From NCBI RefSeq assembly GCF_004000785.1, contig NZ_BILX01000057.1, forward strand, positions 1 to 42,213: a stretch of DNA of 42,213 nucleotides, in the 5' to 3' direction. The DNA comes from Paenibacillus ehimensis NBRC 15659. Its GTDB lineage: Bacteria; Bacillota; Bacilli; Paenibacillales; NBRC-103111. The notes beneath the pieces are model-generated. The model saw only the letters and a program-made list of their open reading frames with translations, was not told where the DNA came from and did no database searches. The position numbers and the translations under genes were made by a program. This document shows positions 31,516 to 40,244 of this stretch, piece after piece (position 1 is the first letter of the stretch; each line of letters starts with the position of its first letter).

Positions 31516-31580
31516 GCATAGGAAGGTGAGGATCACTTGAACTTCGGCGCGAAATGTCAAAAAGCGTTCCTCAAACGGTT

Positions 31581-31599
31581 AAAAGCCGTCCTGAACGGC
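31581..31599 (-). terminator. Terminator after the LytTR response regulator gene
   Basis: GCCGT (31585-31589) and ACGGC (31595-31599) form a short stem with a five-base loop; TTTT follows on the minus strand. Confidence 0.5.
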
Positions 31600-31614
31600 G
31601 GTCTATCCCACCCG

Positions 31615-32409
31615 CTACTCTCCCTGCAGCCGCTTGATCAATTCCTTGGCCGCGACTCTGGACAAAGGCACCCGGCTTCGCCCGGTATCCTTCAAGACGA
31701 CGTTGTAAGCGCCGTTAAACCACGGCTCGATTTCATCGATGCGGTCCACATTGACCAAATAGCTGCGGTGCGTCCGGAAAAAAGCATACCCCGTCAGCTT
31801 CTCCTCCAGCTCCTGAAGCGTCTGCCGGGTCGCATGCACCTGCCCGTCGGCCATATGAATTTGCGTCAGCTTCTCTTCTTTGACCGCATAGCTGATCTTT
31901 GCCGGCTCGACGACGACCATCCGGCTGCCGTCATCAATCAGCAGCTTCGGCTTGAATGCGTTCCGGGACCGGGTCGCCCCATCCGAAGCCACCGAAGCCG
32001 TCGCGGCAGCGGGCGAGACCGCCTTTCCTTCGGAGGGAGTCCGCATTTTGCGTATTTTTTGCAGCGTTTGACGCAGGCGTTCCTCGTCGTAAGGCTTTAA
32101 CAAATAATCGGCCGCTTCCAGGCGGAACGCTTCGACGGCGTACTGTTCGTAAGCCGTAGCAAAAACAATATACGGCCGCGGTTCGGCATCCATCAGCTTG
32201 TGCGCGGTCTGCACCCCGTCCAGGCCGGGCATATGAATATCGAGAAAGACGACGTCCGGCTTGTGCACCGCTGCCAGCTCCAGCAGCTGAACCCCGCTCG
32301 TCGCGAAGGGCAGCAGCTCGACATCCCGTTCCCGGGACAATAAATAAGTCAGCTCCTCCCGCGCCAGCCGCTCATCCTCTGCGATCATCACTTTCATCTT
32401 TCGTTTCAC
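31615..32409 (-). CDS. LytTR-family response regulator
   Basis: This 264-residue protein has a receiver domain (residues 5-120) with Glu11-Asp12, phospho-accepting Asp57 in FLDIHMPG, Thr in FATAYE and Lys in LKPYD, and a LytTR DNA-binding domain (about 155-262; ISYAVKEEKLTQIH, FFRTHRSYLVNVDRIDEIEPW, VPLSRVAAKELIKRL). An Ala/Ser-rich linker joins them. The GTG start at 32409 has GGAGG 6 bases upstream and overlaps the kinase gene by 38 bases. LytTR pairs in Gram-positive and enteric bacteria often control uptake of pyruvate or other overflow metabolites; the symporter operon that follows in the same direction is the likely target. Confidence 0.93.
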   Translation of the reverse strand: MKRKMKVMIAEDERLAREELTYLLSRERDVELLPFATSGVQLLELAAVHKPDVVFLDIHMPGLDGVQTAHKLMDAEPRPYIVFATAYEQYAVEAFRLEAADYLLKPYDEERLRQTLQKIRKMRTPSEGKAVSPAAATASVASDGATRSRNAFKPKLLIDDGSRMVVVEPAKISYAVKEEKLTQIHMADGQVHATRQTLQELEEKLTGYAFFRTHRSYLVNVDRIDEIEPWFNGAYNVVLKDTGRSRVPLSRVAAKELIKRLQGE

Positions 32410-34156
32410 GCCTTTCCTCCGCTTGATAGGGTATTGTACATTCGATGCGCGCCCCTCCCTCGGGCGGGTTGGAAAATCTCAGCCGCGCCTCCGGACCGAA
32501 CAGGTGAATCAGACGCCGGTTCACGTTATAGACCCCAATGCCCGTGCTTCCGCTCCCGCCGCCCGTAACCGGAGCAGCTCCCAGGGTCTCCAATACCTCC
32601 GCCGGAAAACCATTGCCGTTGTCCTTAACCATGATATGAACCCCGTCCGCTCCGCGGCGGAGCTCGACATGAATGTCCCCCTTGTCCGTCCGCCCTTTGA
32701 AGCCATGATGAATACTGTTTTCCACCAGCGGCTGAAGCGTGGAAGGCGGGATGGACACGGATTCCAGGCCGGGATCGCAATGACAATCGACGGAAAGCTG
32801 GTCCTCGAACCGGATATTCACGATGCCGAGGTACGTATGGAGATGCTCCAATTCCTTATACAGCGGGACAAGCGGCGCTTGGGTCATCGTCAGGTTCATG
32901 CGCATGTAATGCCCGAGCTGCACGGTAACCCGTCTGGCCGCCTCGGGCTTGATCCGAATCAGCGTGACGATCGCATTGAGCGTATTGAACAAAAAGTGCG
33001 GGTTAATTTGCGCCTGAAGCGCTTTCAACTCTGCATCCTTCATCAAGCTCCTCAGCTGCTCCGCCATCGCGATATCGAGCTGAATCGAGATCAGCTTACT
33101 CAGACCTTGGGCAAAAGCCTCTTCCACCGGACGGATCTGCCTGACGCTGGGATAATACAATTTAATTAATCCCGCCACTTGTCCCCCGCTTCGGATCGGT
33201 ACAATAATCGCCGCGCCGATCGCCGGATGGTGCGGCTGAATCTGTTCCTTCGTTCGGGCAATCTGAATCTCCCCGGTTTGGATCGCCTTCCTCGACAATT
33301 CCGAAGCGATCGGCGTTCCTTGGATGCCCGGCATCATCCCTGTGCCTGCATGCGCCAAGATTTGCTTCGTATCCGTAATGGCGACCGCACTGGCGCGAAG
33401 CTCGCGGCGCAGTACACTGGCCGCCGCTTCGGCGGTCTCGAAGGTCAACCCCTGCTTAAGAAAAGGAAGCGCCATCTCCGCGATATGCAGTGCCCGCTGC
33501 GTCTCGGAGGCGGCGGCCCGCTCCTCCTCCTTCATGGCTGCTTGAATCATCGCGACCAGAATGCCGACCCCTACGCTGTTGGCCGCCACCATCGGGATCC
33601 CGATGAGGTCCACCGTGTGGATTGCGGCAGGCGAAGACTCGTTCACGATCAGCACGACGCCCATTTGCAAGATGGGAGCGAACACGCTAATAAACAGCGC
33701 CTTCACCGGCGCGATGACTCTTTCTTCGGCAAAGAAGCGGGCGACCAGTCCGGCCAAGAGACCCAGGATTGGCGTAGACACTGCATCGGCGACGCCGGTA
33801 ATTCCGCCCAGGCTGTACGCGTGAATGCCGGAGATGAGACCGGCCCCCGTGCCTACGGCGACCCCGCCAAGCAGACCAGCCACCATCACCCCGATCAGCG
33901 CCGAATCCGCCATCGCCTCCTCCGGCTGAAGGGAGGCCACAAGAAAGGAAGAATCCACCCTATCCCCGGTAATCGTCACCCCGGCGTATGTGCCCCCGAT
34001 GCTGACCAGACCGAAAACCAGCGAAAACGTCAGTCCGGTTCTCCAATCCGGCCGCCGGTCGAGCAGGTAACGGAACTGCGGGATTCGGGTCAGGATGAAC
34101 GTAATCAACAATAGCAGGCCCATCCGCTCCATGAGCAGCAAGGTCAAGTGCTGCAT
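32372..34156 (-). CDS. LytS-type sensor histidine kinase (5TMR, GAF, His_kinase, HATPase)
   Basis: About 594 residues. Residues 1-205 are the multi-helix 5TMR_LYT sensor (TYAGVTITGDRVDSSFLVAS, written in part as its NxR-like hallmark region) with six or so helices. About 225-360 are a GAF domain, 370-450 the His_kinase domain with QINPHFLFNTLNAI (His387), and the rest a HATPase_c domain with VENSIHHG, DNGNGF and GIGVYNV. I use ATG 34156 because GGAGG lies 6 bases before it; ATG 34162 abuts that site. Relatives LytS and BtsS sense pyruvate or membrane state. The adjacent ActP-type symporter suggests a small carboxylate signal, as inference. Confidence 0.93.
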   Translation of the reverse strand: MQHLTLLLMERMGLLLLITFILTRIPQFRYLLDRRPDWRTGLTFSLVFGLVSIGGTYAGVTITGDRVDSSFLVASLQPEEAMADSALIGVMVAGLLGGVAVGTGAGLISGIHAYSLGGITGVADAVSTPILGLLAGLVARFFAEERVIAPVKALFISVFAPILQMGVVLIVNESSPAAIHTVDLIGIPMVAANSVGVGILVAMIQAAMKEEERAAASETQRALHIAEMALPFLKQGLTFETAEAAASVLRRELRASAVAITDTKQILAHAGTGMMPGIQGTPIASELSRKAIQTGEIQIARTKEQIQPHHPAIGAAIIVPIRSGGQVAGLIKLYYPSVRQIRPVEEAFAQGLSKLISIQLDIAMAEQLRSLMKDAELKALQAQINPHFLFNTLNAIVTLIRIKPEAARRVTVQLGHYMRMNLTMTQAPLVPLYKELEHLHTYLGIVNIRFEDQLSVDCHCDPGLESVSIPPSTLQPLVENSIHHGFKGRTDKGDIHVELRRGADGVHIMVKDNGNGFPAEVLETLGAAPVTGGGSGSTGIGVYNVNRRLIHLFGPEARLRFSNPPEGGARIECTIPYQAEERRETKDESDDRRG

Positions 34157-34203
34157 CCGCATCCTCCGTTCCTTGGCTAGTTATCACCATTATACCCGGA
34201 AAT

Positions 34204-34228
34204 AAAAAAAGCACCATATAGGTGCTTT
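34204..34228 (-). terminator. Terminator after the universal stress protein gene
   Basis: GCACC and GGTGC (34211-34225) pair around a five-base loop, extended by AAA/TTT pairs; a seven-T run follows on the minus strand. Confidence 0.8.
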
Positions 34229-34236
34229 GAACCGAG

Positions 34237-34665
34237 TTACTTGACAACCAGCACCGGAACTTTGGCGTGCTGAACCACATGATGGCTGACGCTGCCAAGA
34301 ACAAACTCGCGCAGGCCGCCAAGTCCTCTGCTTCCCATAATGATCAGGTCGCATCCGCTTTCCTCAGCGTATTCCAGAACGGCAAGAGCCGGCTGCCCCT
34401 GCCTTAGGATCACCTTCACGTCAGGCAGCTGCGAGGTTATCCGTTTCGCTTCATCGATAACGGCTTGGGCGGCAAGCAAGTAATCTTTTTCCCCGTTGAA
34501 CGGGGCTGCATATAACGGTCCTCCGAACACAGGAACGGGAATATGGCAGACATGTATCACTTCAAGCCTCGCAGCATACTCTTGAGCAAATTTCATTGCC
34601 TTTTCCAGCGCTTTTACCGATAAGGCCGAGCCGTCAAAGGCAACCAATATGTTTTGATACGGCAT
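34237..34665 (-). CDS. Universal stress protein (UspA family)
   Basis: This 142-residue protein has the UspA fold start (ILVAFDGSALSVKAL) and the ATP-binding motif GSRGLGGLREFVLGSVSHHV (G-x2-G-x9-G-S), so it is of the ATP-binding type. I use ATG 34665 (MPYQN) with AAAGGGATGG upstream; an in-frame ATG nine bases before is less well placed. A possible Fnr-like site upstream suggests induction on oxygen limitation, when such proteins are often made. Single gene with its own terminator. Confidence 0.92.
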   Translation of the reverse strand: MPYQNILVAFDGSALSVKALEKAMKFAQEYAARLEVIHVCHIPVPVFGGPLYAAPFNGEKDYLLAAQAVIDEAKRITSQLPDVKVILRQGQPALAVLEYAEESGCDLIIMGSRGLGGLREFVLGSVSHHVVQHAKVPVLVVK

Positions 34666-34700
34666 AAAAACCATCCCTTTCCCCGAGATCTACTATATTT

Positions 34701-34743
34701 ATGTTACCGTTCTTCCTGCCCGATAGGAATGACATTGATCACA
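34701..34743 (-). promoter_or_regulatory. Fnr/Crp-type site and -10 element before the universal stress protein gene
   Basis: On the minus strand TGTGA-TCAATG-TCATT (34743-34728) matches 9 of 10 fixed positions of the B. subtilis Fnr consensus TGTGA-N6-TCACT. TAACAT (34706-34701) is a possible -10 element. If transcription starts 7 bases beyond it (34694), the site is centred at -41.5, the class II activator position. No good -35 is present, as expected for such a promoter. Confidence 0.5.
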
Positions 34744-34827
34744 GTCTTGCGGCAACACGAGGAAATACAAATGCAAACAAACGATACGATAAAACATGGA
34801 AATAAGGTGCGCCTAATGCGGTCATAG

Positions 34828-34856
34828 AAAAACCGGCGTCCGATACGAACGCCGGT
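34828..34856 (-). terminator. Terminator after the MurF-like gene
   Basis: ACCGGCGT (34832-34839) and ACGCCGGT (34849-34856) form a perfect 8-bp stem; five T follow on the minus strand. Confidence 0.85.
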
Positions 34857-34906
34857 CATTTCCCTTAAATTAAATTGCATGCATCAAAATCGCAGCGCTG
34901 TTCATT

Positions 34907-36022
34907 TCACGAATCGCCATTTTTGTAATAAGTTTGCTTTAGGTATGCTACGATTTTGTTCATGCCCATCTGATTTGACCCCTTGACAAGAATCGTCGTG
35001 CCCGGTTGTATAACTTGGGTTAATGCCTTGTGGAGCTGTGCCCTGGAGACGAAGCTGTGCAAGTTTTGGGTGGGAAAGCCTGCTTCTTTGGCCCCAGCGA
35101 TAATCTGTGGGGCATTTTTTCCAATTGCGAATACATGGGTGATGTTTTTTCGTGCTGCATATCTTCCTATTTCTTTATGGCCCTTGACCGAATATGCGCC
35201 TAATTCCAGCATGGAACCCAGTACGGCAATTTTTTTCTTTTTGCCGGCAGCGGACAACACATCAAGAGCGGCTTTTACCGCATCCGGATTGGCACTGTAA
35301 GAATCATCGATTAATCTTATGCCTCTTCTCAAGCTGTATACGTACAGCCGTCTTTTTTGCTTTTCAAAGGTGTGGAGACCGTTCTGTATCTGTTGCGGTG
35401 CAAATCCCAAACGATGCGAAATGCCAATGGCAAATAACGCGTTATAAATATTGTGCCTTCCTAAAATCGGGATATAGAAACGGCGCTCTGTCCCGCCAAG
35501 CTTTACCCGGAATGTCGTTCCACGATTGGCGTTATGGATTTGAGACGCCCGGTAATCGGCTTTATTGCGGATTCCGATTCGCATGATGCGGCCCCTGAAT
35601 CCCTTCGTTCGCAGCAGTTTGGAATGGCGGTCGTCGGCGTTTAGCCATAATGTCCCTGTCGATTTCATATAACGGATTAATTCCGACTTCGCCTTGGCCA
35701 CACCTTGAATTCGGCCGCCAAAATTGCCGATATGGGCCCTTCCAATATTGGTGATAACCCCTATATTAGGACGAATATAGTGGCAGTGACGTTTGATGTT
35801 TCCGTAATACTGCATGCCATATTCCAAAACAACGGCACGGTGAACAGAACGGAGCAATTTTGCATGCCTTTTGGTGGCCGATATAGCATTTCTATTTTGG
35901 GGAGATTTGAAGATTTTCCAACGTTTCTTCAATATCGCGGCAATCATTTCTTTCGTTGTCGTTTTACCGGAGCTGCCGGTGACCGCAATGATCGGTCTGT
36001 ACAGAATTGATTTTCCCTTCAT
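34907..36022 (-). CDS. Short MurF-like Mur ligase family protein without the N-terminal domain
   Basis: This 371-residue protein begins directly with the ATP-binding central domain: P-loop GSSGKTTTKEM at about residues 16-26, EYGMQYYGNIKRH, GVITNIGRAHIGNFGG and NADDRHS, then the C-terminal ligase domain (RLIDDSYSANPDAVKAALDVL). These are the motifs of MurF, the D-Ala-D-Ala adding enzyme, but the 80-residue N-terminal UDP-substrate domain is absent, and MurF usually has about 450 residues. It is unusually basic (many Lys, Arg and His) and more AT-rich than its neighbours, so it is probably an acquired paralogue and not the housekeeping enzyme. GGCGGGG lies before the ATG. The true substrate is unknown. 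Confidence 0.82.
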   Translation of the reverse strand: MKGKSILYRPIIAVTGSSGKTTTKEMIAAILKKRWKIFKSPQNRNAISATKRHAKLLRSVHRAVVLEYGMQYYGNIKRHCHYIRPNIGVITNIGRAHIGNFGGRIQGVAKAKSELIRYMKSTGTLWLNADDRHSKLLRTKGFRGRIMRIGIRNKADYRASQIHNANRGTTFRVKLGGTERRFYIPILGRHNIYNALFAIGISHRLGFAPQQIQNGLHTFEKQKRRLYVYSLRRGIRLIDDSYSANPDAVKAALDVLSAAGKKKKIAVLGSMLELGAYSVKGHKEIGRYAARKNITHVFAIGKNAPQIIAGAKEAGFPTQNLHSFVSRAQLHKALTQVIQPGTTILVKGSNQMGMNKIVAYLKQTYYKNGDS

Positions 36023-36213
36023 ATTCCCCGCCCACCGCCAATCGTAAAATGTTTCCCCAGAAATACTTATCCCTGGGTGATAACTTTTTACAATTAGTTT
36101 AAAGGATCGTTATTTTGTCCCAACAGGGGTACATGCCCGATTCATAAATTCAAGGCTGATTTAGGCTGCCGGCTTTCATAAAAAGAGTGTTCCAGGCGAT
36201 TTCAGCCTAACGT

Positions 36214-36245
36214 AAAACCGGCACCTGGTCGTTACAGATGCCGGT
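36214..36245 (-). terminator. Terminator after the molybdopterin oxidoreductase gene
   Basis: ACCGGCA (36217-36223) and TGCCGGT (36239-36245) form a stem with a 15-base loop; TTTT follows on the minus strand. It closely resembles the 34828-34856 terminator. The rest of the 36023-36265 gap holds an AT-rich stretch that may carry the MurF-like promoter. Confidence 0.65.
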
Positions 36246-36265
36246 CATTTCAGTGCTTGTGCCCG

Positions 36266-36877
36266 TCAATCAAAATCGTAGCGTTCCTCCTTGAAGGGAT
36301 CGCCATACATATGATATCCGTTCCGCTCCCAAAAGCCGGGCTTGTCCTTTTCCATAAACTCGATGCCGCGCAGCCATTTGGCGCTTTTCCAGAAATACAG
36401 GTGCGGGACGACCGCGCGAACCGGATAGCCGTGCTCCGGCGAAAGCAGTACGCCGTTATGGCGGATACCGAAAAACGTCGTATCGCGCAGGAAATCCGCT
36501 AAAGGCAGGTTCGTGCTCCACCCGTGCTCGGCGTGCAGCATCACGTACCGCGCTTCCGGCTTCAGCTGAATCCGCTCCATCAGCGTGGCTACGGCTACGC
36601 CTTCCCAGACGTTGTCCAGCTTGGACCAGGTCGTGACGCAGTGGATGTCGTTGCGGAACTCCCGGCGCGGCAGCGCCAAAAATTCCTTATAGCTCAGCGT
36701 AAGCTCCTCGTCCACCAGCCCAAATAGGCGCAGATTCCATTTGCCCATGTCGTTGTAGTAAGGAATATCGCCATAGTGCAGCACCGGGAAGCCTTCCGTC
36801 ACCTTCTGGCCGGGAGGCACGCGCTCCGGCGCAGATCCTCCCGCTTCAGGCTCCGGCCTTTTATCATCCGTCGTCAT
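36266..36877 (-). CDS. Sulfite-oxidase-like molybdopterin oxidoreductase (YuiH type)
   Basis: This 203-residue protein is the molybdopterin-binding domain of the sulfite oxidase family, alone. The Mo-coordinating cysteine is in DIHCVTTWSKLDN; HGYPVRAVVPHLYFWKSAKWLRGIE and the closing GYHMYGDPF are also typical. It lacks a signal or Tat sequence and the dimerisation domain of true sulfite oxidases, as in YuiH of B. subtilis, so it is probably cytoplasmic. I use ATG 36877 with GGAGG 8 bases before it. A TATACT -10 element lies at 36916-36921. The electron acceptor and substrate are not known. Confidence 0.9.
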   Translation of the reverse strand: MTTDDKRPEPEAGGSAPERVPPGQKVTEGFPVLHYGDIPYYNDMGKWNLRLFGLVDEELTLSYKEFLALPRREFRNDIHCVTTWSKLDNVWEGVAVATLMERIQLKPEARYVMLHAEHGWSTNLPLADFLRDTTFFGIRHNGVLLSPEHGYPVRAVVPHLYFWKSAKWLRGIEFMEKDKPGFWERNGYHMYGDPFKEERYDFD

Positions 36878-36987
36878 CAATTACGCCTCCTTTTCACGCT
36901 GCGTCTTTTCCTTATAGTATACCCGTAAAAAGGGGACTGGACATTGTTGTCTTACATCCGGCTTCTCCAGGAACCTTTCCCCGCCGG

Positions 36988-39138
36988 CTAACGGTGGAGG
37001 GGCAGCGTGACTTGTATCGTCGTGCCGACGCCCACCTCGCTGGCGATATGAATCCTGCCCTTGTGATGCTCGATAATTTTGTGGCTGACGAGCAGGCCGA
37101 GTCCCGTCCCCGCTTCTTTGGTCGAATAGAACGGCTCGCCAATCTGCCGCAGCTGCTCCTCCGTAATGCCGCAGCCCTGATCGGCGATGCAGACCAAAGC
37201 AAGTTTCTGCTCTGCGGCCTCCAAGCTTACGTCAATCATCCCCCCTCGGGGCATCGCATCAATGGCATTTTTCAGAAAGTTGACGAACACCTGCTTGATT
37301 TGATTCGGGTCGCAGCGGATCGGCAGCGGCTCGCTCGTTGTGGAGAAACGGATCTCGATATTAAGAAGCATCGCCTGTGCGCTGGTCAGCATTACGACAT
37401 CCTGAACAAGCACGGCGAGGTCGGCGATTTTCATTTGGACGGCTTGCGGCTTGGCCAGCATCAGCAGCTCGCTGATGATCGTCTCGATTCGCTCCAGCTC
37501 CTCCTTCATGATCGGCAAATATTGCGAATAGCTATGCTCCGACCGGCCCATCAGCTGAACGAAGCCCTTGAGCGCCGTCAGCGGATTGCGGATTTCGTGA
37601 GCGACCCCTGCGGCGAGCTGTCCGGCGATCGTCAGCTTCTCGGACTTGAGCAGCAGCTCGTCCTTCCGCTTCTGCTCCGTAATGTCCTTGGCGATGATAT
37701 AGCAGCCGACCTGCTTGCGGTTGACGTAGATCGGGGCCGGCGTTGCAAGCAAATAGGCCGGTTGTCCCGATTTGCGGACGATCTTCATCTCCATGCTGGA
37801 CAAGGCGCCTTCGTGCATGATTTTATGGAGCAGCGTCTGTGCCCTCTCTTCTTCGGGGGCCAGCAAATCGGTAAAAGGCATGCCGATCAGCTCCAGCACG
37901 GAATAGCCGGTAATGGTTTCGGCCGCAGGATTGGCCGATGTCATAATCCCGCTCTTGTTCAGCGACACGATCGCGTCCAAATTATATTTTTTGAGCGACG
38001 TATACCGGTCCACGCTTTCTTCAAGCATTTGCAGCATCAGCTTCTGGCCCGTAATATCCTGGACCGTCCCGCTGATTCGAAGCGGTCTTCCGTTCGACGT
38101 CAATGTCGTCATGCTTTGCATCCGAATGAACTTGACGGTCCCGTCGCTCAGGACGATCCTGCTTTCCAACTGAATTTCGCGTCCGGCCAAAGCTTCCCGC
38201 ATCGACTTCCGCACCGCCTCCCGGTCGTTCGGGTGGATGCGGGCCAGCAGCTCCTCGCACGTCACGCCCGCAAGCCGATCGGTTTGGAGAATGCGGCTCA
38301 GCTCGTCCGACCACAGCATCTTGCCGGTTAGCGCGTCCCATTCAAAGCTGCCCAAACGGGCGATGCGCTGCGATTGCGCCAGATTCTGCTCGCTATGGCG
38401 AAGCGCAGCCTGCGCCCGCTCCCGTTCGGAGACGTCCCGGCCGATATAGATCTCTTTAACCTGGGTTCCTTCCGGGTCGATAACCCGCTTCACGGAAAGT
38501 TCAAACCAGATGTAATACCCCTGCTTGTGGCGAACCCGGCAGATGAACGAATCGGATTCCCGAAAGGTTTGCTCCCCCAAGGACTCAAGGTCTTCCGGAT
38601 GGATGAATTCGGAAGCGTGCTTTCCGATCAGCTCCTCCGGCTCGAAGCCAAGCTGGCGCTTGAGAGAAGCCGGCGAAACGAACTGCAGCACGCCGTCAAT
38701 CCCGTAAGAGATGACGTCTCGGGCATGCTCCGAGACCATTTCGTACAGCTCCGCCGCTTGAAGCATCTTCGGCTCCTCAGGTTCCGGCCATTCTGATGCG
38801 TAAGCGCAGAAGCCGGCGTGCGCCCCGTCCTGGTCGCGAATGAGGATGACCTCGAGCTTTACCCGGACCGTGCCGCCGTCTTTGCGCAGGTAGCGTTTGA
38901 CCACCGTGATCCGGGATGCGGCGCCCGGCTCAAGCAGCGGGGCAGCCGCTTCCTTGACACCCGGATCGTTAGGAGAAGTAAGCTGCTTCTCCTGCCGGTT
39001 CGCCAATTCGTCTTCGGTATAGCCCAGCAGACGGCCGAACGCCGGGTTGACCCTGACAAAATATCCTTCCGCCGAAATGAGCGCGATACCGCCGGGGGCA
39101 TAGGTGAAGCTGTACTTGATCAGGGAATCCTGCTCCAT
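36988..39138 (-). CDS. Soluble multi-PAS sensor histidine kinase (sporulation-kinase type)
   Basis: About 716 residues without a membrane segment. Four PAS domains in tandem (about 10-115, 125-245, 255-370 and 380-490) are followed by a HisKA domain with AAGVAHEIRNPLTALKGF and a HATPase_c domain with NAIDAM, DQGCGI and GTGLGL. The AAGVAHEIRNPLTALKGF(V/L)QL stretch is that of the KinA/KinE group feeding the Spo0 phosphorelay. No response regulator gene is adjacent, as is usual for those kinases. I prefer ATG 39138 since AAGGAGGTG lies about 9 bases upstream; ATG 39162 is in frame but poorly supported. It begins 45 bases after the oxidoreductase gene and is probably cotranscribed. Confidence 0.88.
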   Translation of the reverse strand: MEQDSLIKYSFTYAPGGIALISAEGYFVRVNPAFGRLLGYTEDELANRQEKQLTSPNDPGVKEAAAPLLEPGAASRITVVKRYLRKDGGTVRVKLEVILIRDQDGAHAGFCAYASEWPEPEEPKMLQAAELYEMVSEHARDVISYGIDGVLQFVSPASLKRQLGFEPEELIGKHASEFIHPEDLESLGEQTFRESDSFICRVRHKQGYYIWFELSVKRVIDPEGTQVKEIYIGRDVSERERAQAALRHSEQNLAQSQRIARLGSFEWDALTGKMLWSDELSRILQTDRLAGVTCEELLARIHPNDREAVRKSMREALAGREIQLESRIVLSDGTVKFIRMQSMTTLTSNGRPLRISGTVQDITGQKLMLQMLEESVDRYTSLKKYNLDAIVSLNKSGIMTSANPAAETITGYSVLELIGMPFTDLLAPEEERAQTLLHKIMHEGALSSMEMKIVRKSGQPAYLLATPAPIYVNRKQVGCYIIAKDITEQKRKDELLLKSEKLTIAGQLAAGVAHEIRNPLTALKGFVQLMGRSEHSYSQYLPIMKEELERIETIISELLMLAKPQAVQMKIADLAVLVQDVVMLTSAQAMLLNIEIRFSTTSEPLPIRCDPNQIKQVFVNFLKNAIDAMPRGGMIDVSLEAAEQKLALVCIADQGCGITEEQLRQIGEPFYSTKEAGTGLGLLVSHKIIEHHKGRIHIASEVGVGTTIQVTLPLHR

Positions 39139-39183
39139 GAAAGCAGACACCTCCTTCGACATGTCAACCTGACGCGGTCCCGC

Positions 39184-40143
39184 TCACTTCATCGGGAACA
39201 GCTTTTCCACCAGCCGGTGAGCCGGCAAGGTCCGGTCGGCGCGGATCGTACAGCGCGAAGGGTCCGCTATGCATTCCAAGAAATGCTCCACCGCAGCGGC
39301 AAACCCCCGGCGGTGCAGGATCGTATCCCAGCTTCCGAACGTTTGCTCTTGGGGGAATGCACCCGTTTTTCTCCATACGGCGGTTTCCATGTTCAGCACC
39401 TCAGCGGACCGGCCGCTTCCGTGCAGCTCCAGCTGTTCGAGATCGGCTCCCGCTTGGCGCACCATGCTGAATTGCGCCACCCCCGAGTCCTGCGAGGAAG
39501 ATGCGGATGCGCCATGACCGAACGTCAAGGTTCCCGCTCCGAACAATAGCCTTCCTTCCCGATCGGTGCGCTGCCGGTACGACGCCACGTCAAAGGCATC
39601 CCCGCCAAGCCAAAGCAATAAATCGAGCATATGAATCAAATCGTCGTACAGCGTCTGCTTGGCACCGTGGCTTTGCAGCTTTGTCCGGTGCTTCGCCGCC
39701 GTAACCAGATCGAAGCCGCCCCCTTCCTCCATCCATCGCTTGGCCTGCACATACAGCGGCGCAAAGCGGCGGTTAAACCCGACGGCAAGCAGCAGCCCGC
39801 GCTCGGCGGCATAGGCCGCCATCCGTTCCGAGGCTGCGATGTCATAAGCCAGAGGCTTATCGACGTAAACGTGAATTCCCTCCTTTAAGCATGTCGTCAC
39901 GATGGTATCGTGCGTTTCTGTCGGACTGTGGACAAATACCGCCTCCGGCTTGGCCTGACGAAGCATGTCCGTGAGGGAAGCATATCGTCCGGCGATCCGG
40001 TACTGTGCGCCGATTCGGTCTACAGTGGACATCGAACGGCTGGAAAGCCCTGCGATTTCGACTTTCTCGTTGGCGGATAACAGCGGCAAGTACACTTTTT
40101 GGGCGATATCTCCCAGCCCGATGATGCCTATTTTGCGTTTCAT
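39184..40143 (-). CDS. Gfo/Idh/MocA-family oxidoreductase
   Basis: This 319-residue NAD(P)-dependent dehydrogenase has the Rossmann loop GIIGLGDIAQKVYLP near its start and YVDKPLAYD (the conserved EKP-like lysine as DKP) at about 90-100, then a C-terminal alpha/beta domain. Family members act on sugars, inositols or bile pigments; here the substrate is unknown. GGGGGG lies 7 bases before the ATG. It shares a transcript with the downstream PAS kinase, a pairing that has no obvious metabolic meaning. Confidence 0.9.
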   Translation of the reverse strand: MKRKIGIIGLGDIAQKVYLPLLSANEKVEIAGLSSRSMSTVDRIGAQYRIAGRYASLTDMLRQAKPEAVFVHSPTETHDTIVTTCLKEGIHVYVDKPLAYDIAASERMAAYAAERGLLLAVGFNRRFAPLYVQAKRWMEEGGGFDLVTAAKHRTKLQSHGAKQTLYDDLIHMLDLLLWLGGDAFDVASYRQRTDREGRLLFGAGTLTFGHGASASSSQDSGVAQFSMVRQAGADLEQLELHGSGRSAEVLNMETAVWRKTGAFPQEQTFGSWDTILHRRGFAAAVEHFLECIADPSRCTIRADRTLPAHRLVEKLFPMK

Positions 40144-40244
40144 TCGGATGCCCCCCGATTCATAATTTGTTCATGTTACGTTTCGGCCGCCCCCCTTCCA
40201 CAACCCTTACAAAAAATTGACAATTCGCGAACAGGCGGATCGCT

